Origin: Paenibacillus polymyxa
GTDB taxonomy: Bacteria > Bacillota > Bacilli > Paenibacillales > Paenibacillaceae
Assembly (NCBI RefSeq): GCF_001719045.1
Contig: NZ_CP015423.1
Location: 3,567,501-3,631,500 of the forward strand
DNA length: 64,000 nucleotides
Reading direction: 5' to 3'
Below, one piece after another: positions 8,739-17,207 of the stretch. Position 1 is the stretch's first letter. The number at the start of each line of letters is the position of its first letter. Under the pieces are notes generated by a model. That model searched no databases, was not told the DNA's origin, and was given only the letters and a program-made list of their open reading frames with translations. The position numbers and the translations under genes were made by a program.

Positions 8739-10538
8739 ATGACAACCCGAGCAGTCCACTGGTTCCGGGCGCTGACGGCCCCGTATCGACGCAGCATTCA
8801 GCTCAAGCTGATCTTGACGATGATTGTTCTATCTGTGCTGCCGGTCATTGCTGTCACGGTGCTGGCTGCGGAAAAAAGTAGAGCTTCCATGGAAGCTGAA
8901 GTAGTAGAGACGAACATGTCCAATATGAAATGGACGGGGATCTATATCAGCGACCAGCTAGATCGTCTGAATCATCTGATTTACAGCATTCAGATCAGCC
9001 CTGATCTGAGCGATTATTTGAATGAGCGCGAGCCTGACAATCTTTTAAGCCAATTTAATGCCCAGCGAAAAATGCTGAATACGATGGCGAATGTGTATTA
9101 TTCGGCCGGAAGTCATGTGATTGGCATCCAGCTTTATTTGAAGCAATCGCAAACCTTGTTTACCTTCAATAGTATGCAAAATGAAATTACGACAGTGAGC
9201 GGTATTCCCCCACAGTATGCCGAGATGTGGCAAGCGAATAAGGATTATTCGATTCGTCCAAGCTCTGCTGACCCGGAACGCTTTATTTTGACGCGCAGTA
9301 TTCGGCGTTTTGAAGACCAGAAGCAGACGGGGGCTATTTCTTTGGATGTATTGTGGTCGCAATTCGATCAGACGCTGGGCCTGCTGGGACGAGGGGATCA
9401 GCATCAGGTGCTTATTACAGATGCAGATGGCAGGGTTATGTATCCAGCACAGGCTCGGCAGTCGCCTCCTCCTGCAGGTGTGCTGTCAGCTCTTCATGAC
9501 GTTAAGCCGGGCCCCGGGATGATTCAAACTGCTGAACATTATGTGTTCTATAATGATCTGGATGTAGTTGGTCTGAAGCTGGTCAAAATCGTACCCACTT
9601 CCTCCATTAACCACAGCGCTTTTTCAACGATGCTGTATGGTATTATCGTCGGCGTGATTTCAATCCTGGTTTCCATCTGCATTGCCGTTTTCATCGCATG
9701 GCGGACTGCACGTCCGATTGTTCATTTGGCGCGTTCCGTACAGGAGTTGGATATGATCAAAGGACCGATTGGACAGCCAAGTACACGCCCGGATGAGATT
9801 GGGCTGCTGGAAAGAAGTCTGCATGGGATGGCAGGCCGAATTCGCGAGCATATTCTGGCGGAATACAGTATAAATTTGCAAAAAAAGACGGCTGAATTGA
9901 AAGCGCTCCAAGCGCAGATTCATCCACATTTTCTGCAAAATACGCTGCAAATGATCGGAAGTATGGTGTTTTCGCAAAAGCCGGAGGACACCTATGAAGT
10001 CATTCGGTCGCTGAGTGAGATGTTCCGTTACGTGGTACGGGAACCTCAGGATTTGGCCTCTTTACGCGCAGAGCTCGACCATGTGGGACACTATATGCGC
10101 ATCCAACAGCGGCGATTTCCACAAAGATTGGTGTTTCAGGTGGAGACGGAAGAACAGGCGATGGATATTCGACTGCCTAAGCTATCGCTTCAGCCATTGT
10201 TGGAAAACGCGTTTCAGCACGGTCTTGATCGAAAGGCGGGGGCATGGAGAATGGGGATTCGGGTGGAGATTATGAAAGAAGATGTGTGTATTACGGTTTG
10301 CGATAATGGAAACGGCATGGCCCCGGACAAGCTGGAAAAAGTACGGGCAAAGCTGGAAAACGCGTCGGAGGAACCGATCTGGGCGCAGGGTAGTCATATC
10401 GGATTGAGCAATGTGTCTTCACGCATACGGATGAATTTTGGAGTGCGCTACGGAGTGACGATAGATAGTGAGCAGGGAGTCGGTACACGTGTCACTATCC
10501 GCATTCCATTTACCTCAGCAGAGGAGGGAAAAGTATGA
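8739..10538 (+). CDS. YesM-type sensor histidine kinase
   Basis: A 599-residue membrane kinase. One membrane segment near residues 25-45 and a second near 290-315 flank an extracellular sensor domain. HAMP follows, then a His_kinase (LytS/YesM-type) domain with the phospho-acceptor His397 in QIHPHFLQNTL, and a C-terminal HATPase with DNGNGM. It starts after GAGGAG and overlaps the response-regulator gene by four bases (ATGA), so the two are translationally coupled. YesM/YesN pairs in Paenibacillus usually sense extracellular carbohydrates and switch on a nearby ABC importer. Here that would be the operon starting at 11822. Confidence 0.93.
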   Translation: MTTRAVHWFRALTAPYRRSIQLKLILTMIVLSVLPVIAVTVLAAEKSRASMEAEVVETNMSNMKWTGIYISDQLDRLNHLIYSIQISPDLSDYLNEREPDNLLSQFNAQRKMLNTMANVYYSAGSHVIGIQLYLKQSQTLFTFNSMQNEITTVSGIPPQYAEMWQANKDYSIRPSSADPERFILTRSIRRFEDQKQTGAISLDVLWSQFDQTLGLLGRGDQHQVLITDADGRVMYPAQARQSPPPAGVLSALHDVKPGPGMIQTAEHYVFYNDLDVVGLKLVKIVPTSSINHSAFSTMLYGIIVGVISILVSICIAVFIAWRTARPIVHLARSVQELDMIKGPIGQPSTRPDEIGLLERSLHGMAGRIREHILAEYSINLQKKTAELKALQAQIHPHFLQNTLQMIGSMVFSQKPEDTYEVIRSLSEMFRYVVREPQDLASLRAELDHVGHYMRIQQRRFPQRLVFQVETEEQAMDIRLPKLSLQPLLENAFQHGLDRKAGAWRMGIRVEIMKEDVCITVCDNGNGMAPDKLEKVRAKLENASEEPIWAQGSHIGLSNVSSRIRMNFGVRYGVTIDSEQGVGTRVTIRIPFTSAEEGKV

Positions 10539-11602
10539 TCAGAGTATTAATTGTGGACGATGAGCCGTGGAACCGCGATATTCTAAAGACATTTGGCACA
10601 TGGGAAAAACTTGGAATGTTGGTAGTGGGTGAGGCTGAAGACGGAGACGAGGCGTTCAGGCTGGTCGGGGAGTTAGCTCCCCATATTGTGATTACTGATA
10701 TGCACATGCCGGGTGCGGACGGAGTGGAGCTGCTGCAAGCGCTAAATAACCATTGTCCTGATGTAAAAATCATTGTCGTGAGCGGATATGATGACTTTGC
10801 GTATGCCAAACATGCCATCCGTTACAAGGCCGTCGATTATTTGTTAAAGCCAGTCAATCCTACGGAGCTGAATGCAGTGTTGCTCAAATGCAAAAACGAT
10901 CTGGAGGTCAAGGCTGCTGAACAGCAGCAAGAAGCGACGGAGCTGGATTATGGTTTTTTTCACAAGCTGACCCGGTATAAGCAACTGCTGCGTCTTTATT
11001 TTAATGAGTTGAACCGTGACGGGGTGAACATAACTTGTAGGCAGGTTATGCAGGAGCTGGAGAGTTATGGAGCACCAAGTCCACATATGCTGGGCAGGCT
11101 GGTGCAGGAGCTTCTTTCCCTGCTAAAAGAGCTCGCAGCGGATAACGGGCTGGGTACTTCTACGGCAAAGGCAGGATTCCCACTGTCGCAGGATGCCGTA
11201 TCCTCTGTAGAACATGCGCTGGAATTCGTATCGTCGTGCTATGTTCAGGAACTGGATCAGCTCATTCGGCAGCGGAAATACAAAAACAAACTGAATTTAG
11301 AAGAGGTACGGCGATATATCGACAGTCACTTTGCTGGGCCGATTACACTGGAGCAGTTGGCAAAAAACTTTTTTGTGAGTAAAGAGTATATGAGCAAGGT
11401 ATTTAAGCAGGAGTATGGTCAAAATGTAACGGACTACATCGTAGAGCGAAGAATGGAAAACGCGCGGGAATGGCTGGCCAATAAACAGATTTCAATTAAA
11501 GCAGTCGCGGAGATGGCAGGATATGAGGATGTGTCTTATTTCTATCGGGTATTTAAAAAGCATTTTGGCATGGCACCCGGTGAAATGAGGAAGGAAGTTT
11601 AA
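10535..11602 (+). CDS. YesN-type response regulator, AraC output domain
   Basis: A 355-residue regulator. The N-terminal receiver domain has the acidic pair in VDDEPWN, the phosphorylation site Asp55 in ITDMHMPG and the conserved Lys in LLKPVNP. A linker of about 120 residues follows. The last 100 residues carry an AraC-type double helix-turn-helix with the MAGYEDVSYFYRVFKK signature. It is the cognate partner of the overlapping kinase gene. The next operon, a sugar ABC importer 219 bases downstream on the same strand, is its most likely target. Confidence 0.93.
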   Translation: MIRVLIVDDEPWNRDILKTFGTWEKLGMLVVGEAEDGDEAFRLVGELAPHIVITDMHMPGADGVELLQALNNHCPDVKIIVVSGYDDFAYAKHAIRYKAVDYLLKPVNPTELNAVLLKCKNDLEVKAAEQQQEATELDYGFFHKLTRYKQLLRLYFNELNRDGVNITCRQVMQELESYGAPSPHMLGRLVQELLSLLKELAADNGLGTSTAKAGFPLSQDAVSSVEHALEFVSSCYVQELDQLIRQRKYKNKLNLEEVRRYIDSHFAGPITLEQLAKNFFVSKEYMSKVFKQEYGQNVTDYIVERRMENAREWLANKQISIKAVAEMAGYEDVSYFYRVFKKHFGMAPGEMRKEV

Positions 11603-11663
11603 AAAAGTCCAATCCAATAAGCTAAGGGTGTCCAATGGCAGAAGTGACCTCTCATTCTATAAT

Positions 11664-11677
11664 GAAAGCGTATACAA
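11664..11677 (+). promoter_or_regulatory. cre box (CcpA site) before the ABC importer
   Basis: TGAAAGCGTATACA matches the CcpA consensus TGWAANCGNTNWCA at all but one position. It lies about 150 bases before the solute-binding protein gene, so the importer is probably repressed by preferred sugars in addition to control by the YesN-type regulator. Confidence 0.6.
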
Positions 11678-11821
11678 AACGAGCAGTACAAAGGAATTTG
11701 GCCTTTATGAAGTTCGCACAGAGCTGAATAGAGGTTGAAGACCGGCGGCATAGCTGCTTTGAATAACAACTGATTTGCCGATGGGCAACGGTTATTTTCA
11801 AAATAGGGGAGGTCATTTTTC

Positions 11822-13102
11822 ATGAAAATGTGGAAATGTGTATTGAGCACGATGCTGGTTGGCACGTTATTGGCCGGGTGTGGAGCGAATTCTTCAGGCA
11901 GTGACAGCAGCGGTTCCGGTGGAGACGGTAAAACGGTGAATCTCAAAATGTTTATTGCTCAGCCCCGTTTGAAGGAGCACTACGATAAATACATTAATGC
12001 TTTCGTAGCGAAAGAGAAGAAAGATAAAAATATCGACGTTACGGTGCAACTGGAGATGCCGCCTGCTGACAACGCCGCACAAATTTTGAAGACAAGACTT
12101 GCATCCAACGATGCGCCGGACGTATTTGCATTGCACGCGGTGAATGAAATTCCTCCGTTTTATAAAGCGGGCTATTTGGAGGATTTGTCCGGTCAGCCTT
12201 TTGTTAACAAATTGATGGATAGTGTGAAGCCTTCGGTGACAACCAAAGACGGAAAGGTCGTAGCGGTTCCTTTGGAGACGATCTCATGGGGCTATTTGTA
12301 CAATAAAAAGATATTTAAGGATTTGGATTTGCAGCCGCCGGGAACGTTGACCGAAATGAAGGCTGTGGTCGAGAAGCTGAAAGCGAATAATGTGAAACCG
12401 TTCCTGTTGTCTTACAAGGAATCCTGGATTCCACAGCTGTTCGTGCCTCTGACAGCAGGTGCGATGATGAACACACAGAATAAAGATTTTATCGAACGGA
12501 TGAATCAGGACCAAGGCTCCTTTTCCGAAATGAAGAGCATGTTCGATATTATTGATCTGGTGAATAGCAACGGTACTGACAAGGCGCTGGAAATCGGCGG
12601 GGATGATGGATCGGCTGCGTTTGCCTCGGGTAAAGCGGCGATGTGGATTCAGGGACCGTGGTTTGCGGAAACGATTTTAAAATCTGATCCGAAGATGGAT
12701 TTTGGGGTAGCAGCGCTGCCGATCAATGACGATCCCAATGCGACATTGATCAATTTGTCCACTTCGACTTCGCTGGCTGTATCCTCCACAAGCAAGAACA
12801 AGGAGGTTGCGCTCGATTTTGTTAACTACGTGCTGGATGACAAGGATTCTAGCGCGTTCTATGAAGCATTGAAATTTAACCCGATCTCCAAAGTGCATAC
12901 GTTTAAAAGCTATCCTTGGGTTAATGACGCTACCGAATACGTAAAAGCAGGAAAGTCGTACCAAGATCCATCTATCCCGCAAGCGGTTAAGGATGAGGCA
13001 GGGAAATCGCTACAATCCTACTATGCAGGTCAGCTCTCGCAGGATGACGTCATTAAGGCACTGGATAAGGCATGGAAATCGTATAACAAAGTGAACAAGT
13101 AA
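11822..13102 (+). CDS. Sugar ABC transporter, solute-binding lipoprotein
   Basis: A 426-residue extracellular family 1 binding protein. It has a lipoprotein signal peptide with lipobox LLAGC and a lipidated Cys at about residue 20, followed by a Ser/Gly-rich linker. The mature part has typical MalE-like motifs (DAPDVFALH near residue 97, an AAMWIQGPWF stretch near 270). It starts after GGGGAGG. It is the first gene of an importer operon with two permeases. No ATPase gene is present, so a shared MsmX-type ATPase encoded elsewhere probably powers it. Beta-galactosides are the likely ligand because of the nearby GH42 gene, but that is an inference. Confidence 0.92.
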   Translation: MKMWKCVLSTMLVGTLLAGCGANSSGSDSSGSGGDGKTVNLKMFIAQPRLKEHYDKYINAFVAKEKKDKNIDVTVQLEMPPADNAAQILKTRLASNDAPDVFALHAVNEIPPFYKAGYLEDLSGQPFVNKLMDSVKPSVTTKDGKVVAVPLETISWGYLYNKKIFKDLDLQPPGTLTEMKAVVEKLKANNVKPFLLSYKESWIPQLFVPLTAGAMMNTQNKDFIERMNQDQGSFSEMKSMFDIIDLVNSNGTDKALEIGGDDGSAAFASGKAAMWIQGPWFAETILKSDPKMDFGVAALPINDDPNATLINLSTSTSLAVSSTSKNKEVALDFVNYVLDDKDSSAFYEALKFNPISKVHTFKSYPWVNDATEYVKAGKSYQDPSIPQAVKDEAGKSLQSYYAGQLSQDDVIKALDKAWKSYNKVNK

Positions 13103-13139
13103 CGGTAACCTATAGATTACACCAGGAGGGAGAGACTCC

Positions 13140-14024
13140 ATGCCTTTTAAAATCTATAAAAAATACGTCATGCTACTGGCGTTTACGGCCCCGGCGCTGA
13201 TCTTTTATGCTATCTTCCTGCTCATTCCAACGATCAGCGGCATGTACTACAGCTTTACAGACTGGAACGGATTGAATCCCAATTACAGCTTTATCGGCTT
13301 GGGGAACTTTGTGGAATCGTTGAAGGAAGACCCCGATTTTCTCAATTCCCTTTGGTTTACTCTTAAATACGTATTAGTGATGATTGTGCTGCAAAATGTA
13401 CTGGCACTGGCTCTGGCAGTGTTGATTGAGTCGCGTACACGTACCAAAGGATTTTTCCGGACGATATTTTTCATGCCCAATATGATCAGTACCATTATTA
13501 GCGCATTTATGTGGACCTTCGTTTTTTCTTCCGTGCTGCCACAGATCGCCGAAAAGACGACTATCGCCTTTTTGGGCCAATCGTGGCTGGGCGATCCGAA
13601 AGTATCTTTCTTCTCTATCATTATTGTGTCGCTCTGGAATGGTGTCGGCTATATGATGATCATCTACCTGGCTGCGCTTCAAGGTGTACCACAAAGCTTG
13701 AAGGAGGCTGCTATTATTGACGGGGCGAACGCATTTCAGACATTGCGAAGTGTGACGATGCCGATGATTACTCATGCGATTACGATCTGTTTCTTCCTGA
13801 CGCTGAATGGTGCCTTCAAGGTGTATGAGGTCGTATACGGACTGACTGGCGGAGGGCCAGGGCGCAGTACACAGGTGATTACGATGAACATTTATGAGGA
13901 GGCGTTCTCCAACAACTTCCGTTATGGTTATGCGAGCGCCAAATCTGTTATTTTGTTCGCGATCGTTCTTATTTTCACCCTGATTCAGTTGCGCGTCATG
14001 AAGAAGAGGGAGGTGGAGGCATGA
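13140..14024 (+). CDS. Sugar ABC transporter permease, MalF/UgpA type
   Basis: A 294-residue inner-membrane permease with six hydrophobic segments. The cytoplasmic EAA loop that contacts the ATPase, EAAIIDGANAFQTLRSVTMP, lies near residues 190-209. It follows the binding-protein gene by 37 bases with an AGGAGGG ribosome site. Its stop codon overlaps the next start (ATGA). It forms a heterodimer with the following permease. Confidence 0.93.
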   Translation: MPFKIYKKYVMLLAFTAPALIFYAIFLLIPTISGMYYSFTDWNGLNPNYSFIGLGNFVESLKEDPDFLNSLWFTLKYVLVMIVLQNVLALALAVLIESRTRTKGFFRTIFFMPNMISTIISAFMWTFVFSSVLPQIAEKTTIAFLGQSWLGDPKVSFFSIIIVSLWNGVGYMMIIYLAALQGVPQSLKEAAIIDGANAFQTLRSVTMPMITHAITICFFLTLNGAFKVYEVVYGLTGGGPGRSTQVITMNIYEEAFSNNFRYGYASAKSVILFAIVLIFTLIQLRVMKKREVEA

Positions 14025-14848
14025 GGCTGAAGAAAGCCAATTCCTTGCTGATTACGCTGATTCTGTGCGTGGGCGCTGTCGTGTCCTTCTTCCCAATCTA
14101 CATGGCGGTAATTAACTCGTTTAAAACACAGGGTGAGATGTTTGCATCCTTTACGACGCTGCCGACGAAGCTTCACTATGAAAATTACAGTCAGGCTTTT
14201 CATCAGACTCATTTGCTGAACAGCGCCCTTAATTCCACGATTATTTCTTTTATCGGCATTGGTGGCATTGTGATCTGTTCGGCACTGGCAGGCTACAAGC
14301 TGTCTCGTACACAGGGGAAACTGAGCGGTGCGATTTTCTTCCTGTTTGTCGCATCGATGCTGGTACCGTTTCACTCTATTATGATACCGCTTACGCGAAT
14401 GGCAAAAGATTTGTCCGTTCAGGGCAGTACGTACGGCTTGGCCTTGATCTATATCGGCTTGGGTGTGAATATGGCGATCTTTTTGTATCATGGATTCGTC
14501 AAATCCATCCCGCGTGAGCTGGAAGAATCCGCACAAATGGACGGCTGTAATGAGTTTCAAACGTTCTTTCGGATTATATTTCCTTTGCTGCTGCCAATCA
14601 CAGTTACCATCGCGATTTTGGATTTTCTGTGGATTTGGAATGACTTTTTGCTTCCATTGTTAATGCTGACGGATGTGAACCATTACACCCTGATTCTCTC
14701 GACCAATATGCTGTTTGGAGAGTACAACAAGGATTGGTCGCTTATTCTGGCCGCACTTGTGCTGACCTCCATCCCGGTTATCCTGATCTATGCATTCTTT
14801 CAGAAATTCATTATGGAGGGCATCGCAGAGGGAGCGGTTAAGGGATAA
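14021..14848 (+). CDS. Sugar ABC transporter permease, MalG/UgpE type
   Basis: A 275-residue second permease of the same importer, with six membrane segments and the EAA-loop variant EESAQMDGCNEFQTFFRIIF near residues 168-187. Its start overlaps the upstream permease by four bases. The operon ends here, with a terminator about 75 bases downstream. Confidence 0.93.
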   Translation: MRLKKANSLLITLILCVGAVVSFFPIYMAVINSFKTQGEMFASFTTLPTKLHYENYSQAFHQTHLLNSALNSTIISFIGIGGIVICSALAGYKLSRTQGKLSGAIFFLFVASMLVPFHSIMIPLTRMAKDLSVQGSTYGLALIYIGLGVNMAIFLYHGFVKSIPRELEESAQMDGCNEFQTFFRIIFPLLLPITVTIAILDFLWIWNDFLLPLLMLTDVNHYTLILSTNMLFGEYNKDWSLILAALVLTSIPVILIYAFFQKFIMEGIAEGAVKG

Positions 14849-14920
14849 CTGGAGACGGCGGGCAGTCAGATGGTACTTCCCATCGCCCTCATGACATAAA
14901 TATCCCCAACGCTAACACGA

Positions 14921-14950
14921 AAACCTTCCTATGAATAAGGAAGGTTTTTT
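14921..14950 (+). terminator. Rho-independent terminator
   Basis: Stem AAACCTTCCT/AGGAAGGTTT with a seven-base loop and a T run. It ends the ABC-importer operon and also faces the convergent small gene. Confidence 0.9.
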
Positions 14951-14955
14951 GTGAT

Positions 14956-15210
14956 TCAGTTTTTTTCTCGCCAACGTTTCAATAAAAAGATGGGAAGGGT
15001 TACAAACAAAATTGCAAAGGCTACAATGATCCACCACTGAGGGTCAATGATATACAACACGACTCCGATCAGCAGAACTGTTGTTATTATGAAAATTCTC
15101 ACTTTCAACATTGTTCTCTTACTCACCCTAGCTTCTAATTTTGGCAACGTTATGAGGGAGATTGCAGTTAACGCAGCAAAAAATATGGAGGTAAATGAAT
15201 TATAGATAAT
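14956..15210 (-). CDS. Small membrane protein, probable ATT start
   Basis: Not recognised as a named family. From the proposed ATT start it is 84 residues with up to three hydrophobic segments (about residues 5-23, 37-52 and 58-75) and a basic C-terminus. The open frame runs back to a stop at about 15229, with no ATG, GTG or TTG before the TTG at 15147, and that TTG has no ribosome site. By contrast, AAGGAG lies five bases before the ATT at 15210. Starting at 15147 would delete the first hydrophobic segment. The ATG at 15215 abuts the ribosome site and is out of frame. The gene is real with moderate confidence; the start is an inference. Confidence 0.55.
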   Translation of the reverse strand: MIYNSFTSIFFAALTAISLITLPKLEARVSKRTMLKVRIFIITTVLLIGVVLYIIDPQWWIIVAFAILFVTLPIFLLKRWREKN

Positions 15211-15319
15211 ATCATCTCCTTGATCTAATTACCCACCCAGGATTGTTCGGAATTAATGTGATAAAACAGAAACCCCCCGCTGAGGAAGGCTTTTGTTTTG
15301 GAACGACGCACATCCAACG

Positions 15320-15718
15320 TTACTTCGAGAAAATACTTATAATAAAAAATAAAAGCGAAATGATGATCAAAGTTAGATATATACTGGAAACCCGTTTTCC
15401 GATCGTAGCTCCAAACTCTTTAGGATTTTTATATCCAATGACTAAACTGGGAATAAAAAAAATACTGGATAGAAAAATGGTGTAGTGAAACCTAGTATTA
15501 TCAACACTGTTAGACCAGGCGGACAATCCTAAAAAGGAAAGCAACTGGTCTCCCAATATGTAATTGCCAAATTCGAAAGAAACAGCCATACCAAGAAGAG
15601 ATAAAAGCAGTGAAAGTGATCCCCAACCTATTTTTTTTCTGTTTTTTCTCAACCATTCAAAGATAATTAGTAAAATTACAATTGCTTGTATGCTGTAAGT
15701 CAACATGATTGAAAACAT
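15320..15718 (-). CDS. Hypothetical four-segment membrane protein
   Basis: A 132-residue protein of unknown function. Hydrophobic segments lie at about residues 4-21, 33-50, 80-96 and 110-130, with a short basic loop (RKNRKK) after the first. The start ATG follows AAGGAGGT at good spacing. It lies upstream of, and on the same strand as, another small membrane protein, so the two may be co-expressed. No family could be assigned. Confidence 0.65.
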   Translation of the reverse strand: MFSIMLTYSIQAIVILLIIFEWLRKNRKKIGWGSLSLLLSLLGMAVSFEFGNYILGDQLLSFLGLSAWSNSVDNTRFHYTIFLSSIFFIPSLVIGYKNPKEFGATIGKRVSSIYLTLIIISLLFFIISIFSK

Positions 15719-15891
15719 GAAGTACCTCCTTGAACATCAGAATTAAATGATAAGATGTCAATTTCGGGAATGAGTATACCATTTTATGGAATGTTTTCAT
15801 ATGCCTTTCAATACAGCGATCGTATGATCAAATGGAACGCGAAGCGTCTCTAGCCATACAATATTTCATCTGAATGTAAAAGGAGATGATT

Positions 15892-16938
15892 ATGTTGGCT
15901 ACCTTCTCGGCCGCGCTTCAAGTGAAAAAGCGGATGGCCAAGCGAGTCTTAAAAATGTCCGGTGTCCACGGCATTGGCGTAGGATACAGGGACCCTGCCC
16001 ATCCCAAAAGGGGAGCCGCTGTCATTGTGTATACGGACCGTCTAGCGTCGGCCTCTACTGGACTCCTGTCGGCCACCGCCTTAGGAAAGAAAACGAACGT
16101 TCCAGTCCGAATTGTAAAAACTGGAAAGATCAGAGCCAATGCCACGGACTACAAAGTGCGCATACGCCCGGTCATCGCCGGCTACAGTGTCGGGACGATT
16201 GAAGGCTCCGGTTCAACCGGACTCATCGTTGCCCCAACTGGAGCGCCGGCGACGCGTTATCTTTTTAGCAATAACCATGTCCTCAATCCCTCCAATACAG
16301 ACAATCGGGAGGCTACAATACAGCCAGGCGGAGCCGATGGGGGGACGGTTACTCAGGATCGTATGGGAAGGCTGTATCGTTACGTACGCTTGAATCCCAC
16401 CGGTACAAACCTGATTGATGCGGCGCTTTCGCTTCCGACCCGTAACAACCTGCTCAATCCGCGTTACGCTACGGTAGGAGCGATTCCAGGTCATGTTACC
16501 GCATATCGCATAGGAGAAAGATTGAAGAAGGTTGGGCGTACGACCGGACGGGTCAATGGCACGGTAGAGTCCGTCTATACGGACCTGCAAATCAATTATG
16601 GCGGAGAGTTGGGCCTGCTGACCTTCGAAGATCAGACGGTTATTAGAGGTACGACTCCCGTATCACTACCTGGGGATTCTGGCTCTGTATGGCTCAGACA
16701 GTCAGATAATTATGCAGCTGCGGTCAACTATGCAGGCACGGCAGATGGTCGCTTATCCATAGCCTTTCCGGTGCAGTGGGCCATGCAGGTATTCAACACA
16801 CGGGTAGCCCGCCCCAACGGGGCAGGCAGGGTGCTCAGGGTAGATACAGGTTCTTCCCCTCGCTCCTATACTAGGCAACTCACCAGTGAGGAACTGGTTC
16901 GCTTAAGACCAAGAACGACACGCATTAGACGAAGCTAA
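15892..16938 (+). CDS. Trypsin-fold serine protease-like protein
   Basis: A 348-residue protein with the residues of an S1-type catalytic triad in order: His129 in SNNHVLN, Asp176 in IDAALSL and Ser263 in GDSGS. The first 95 or so residues form a domain seen before such modules in bacilli (VHGIGVGY near residues 25-32). No signal peptide or membrane segment is visible, so it would be cytoplasmic or exported by an unknown route. ATG 15892 is preferred because AAAAGGAG lies six bases before it; the in-frame ATG at 15886 abuts the Shine-Dalgarno. The C-terminus is basic. Substrate and role are unknown. Confidence 0.75.
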   Translation: MLATFSAALQVKKRMAKRVLKMSGVHGIGVGYRDPAHPKRGAAVIVYTDRLASASTGLLSATALGKKTNVPVRIVKTGKIRANATDYKVRIRPVIAGYSVGTIEGSGSTGLIVAPTGAPATRYLFSNNHVLNPSNTDNREATIQPGGADGGTVTQDRMGRLYRYVRLNPTGTNLIDAALSLPTRNNLLNPRYATVGAIPGHVTAYRIGERLKKVGRTTGRVNGTVESVYTDLQINYGGELGLLTFEDQTVIRGTTPVSLPGDSGSVWLRQSDNYAAAVNYAGTADGRLSIAFPVQWAMQVFNTRVARPNGAGRVLRVDTGSSPRSYTRQLTSEELVRLRPRTTRIRRS

Positions 16939-17099
16939 ACGTCCTACAGATGGAAAAGCTGCCGCTGATCGTCCCAATAAAGCGGTCGCTTTAAAAGCTT
17001 TCCGAAGGACTGCTTGCTTCGGAAGCATCATCTCCCCGGATTTCTCCCCTGATTATAGACTTAACTTAAGTAATCCGGGGGTGGAGCTAATATAGGAAG

Positions 17100-17179
17100 A
17101 ATCATTCACGATACCAATCATTTACGACGATAATGATTCACGACGCAAATCATTCACGGTACAAATCATTCATAATCTA
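17100..17179. repeat. Five tandem imperfect 16-bp repeats
   Basis: Five consecutive 16-base units start at 17100, 17116, 17132, 17148 and 17164. The consensus is close to AATCATTCACGACACA; the first seven or eight bases are best kept. They lie between the convergent protease-like and DUF5695 genes, just past the stop of the latter. A preceding inverted repeat CCCCGGATT/AATCCGGGG (17035-17083) could be a terminator. The function of the repeats is unknown. Confidence 0.75.
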
Positions 17180-17207
17180 AAACGTTAACGGCATGAATGA
17201 ATACATT

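Noticed and set aside
13985..14560. A 191-codon antisense frame over the MalG-type permease gene.
   Set aside because: It overlaps two clear permease genes and lacks a start signal and any recognisable domain.
17100..17179. Possible CRISPR array.
   Set aside because: The 16-bp units are contiguous with no 30-base spacers, and no cas genes are near.
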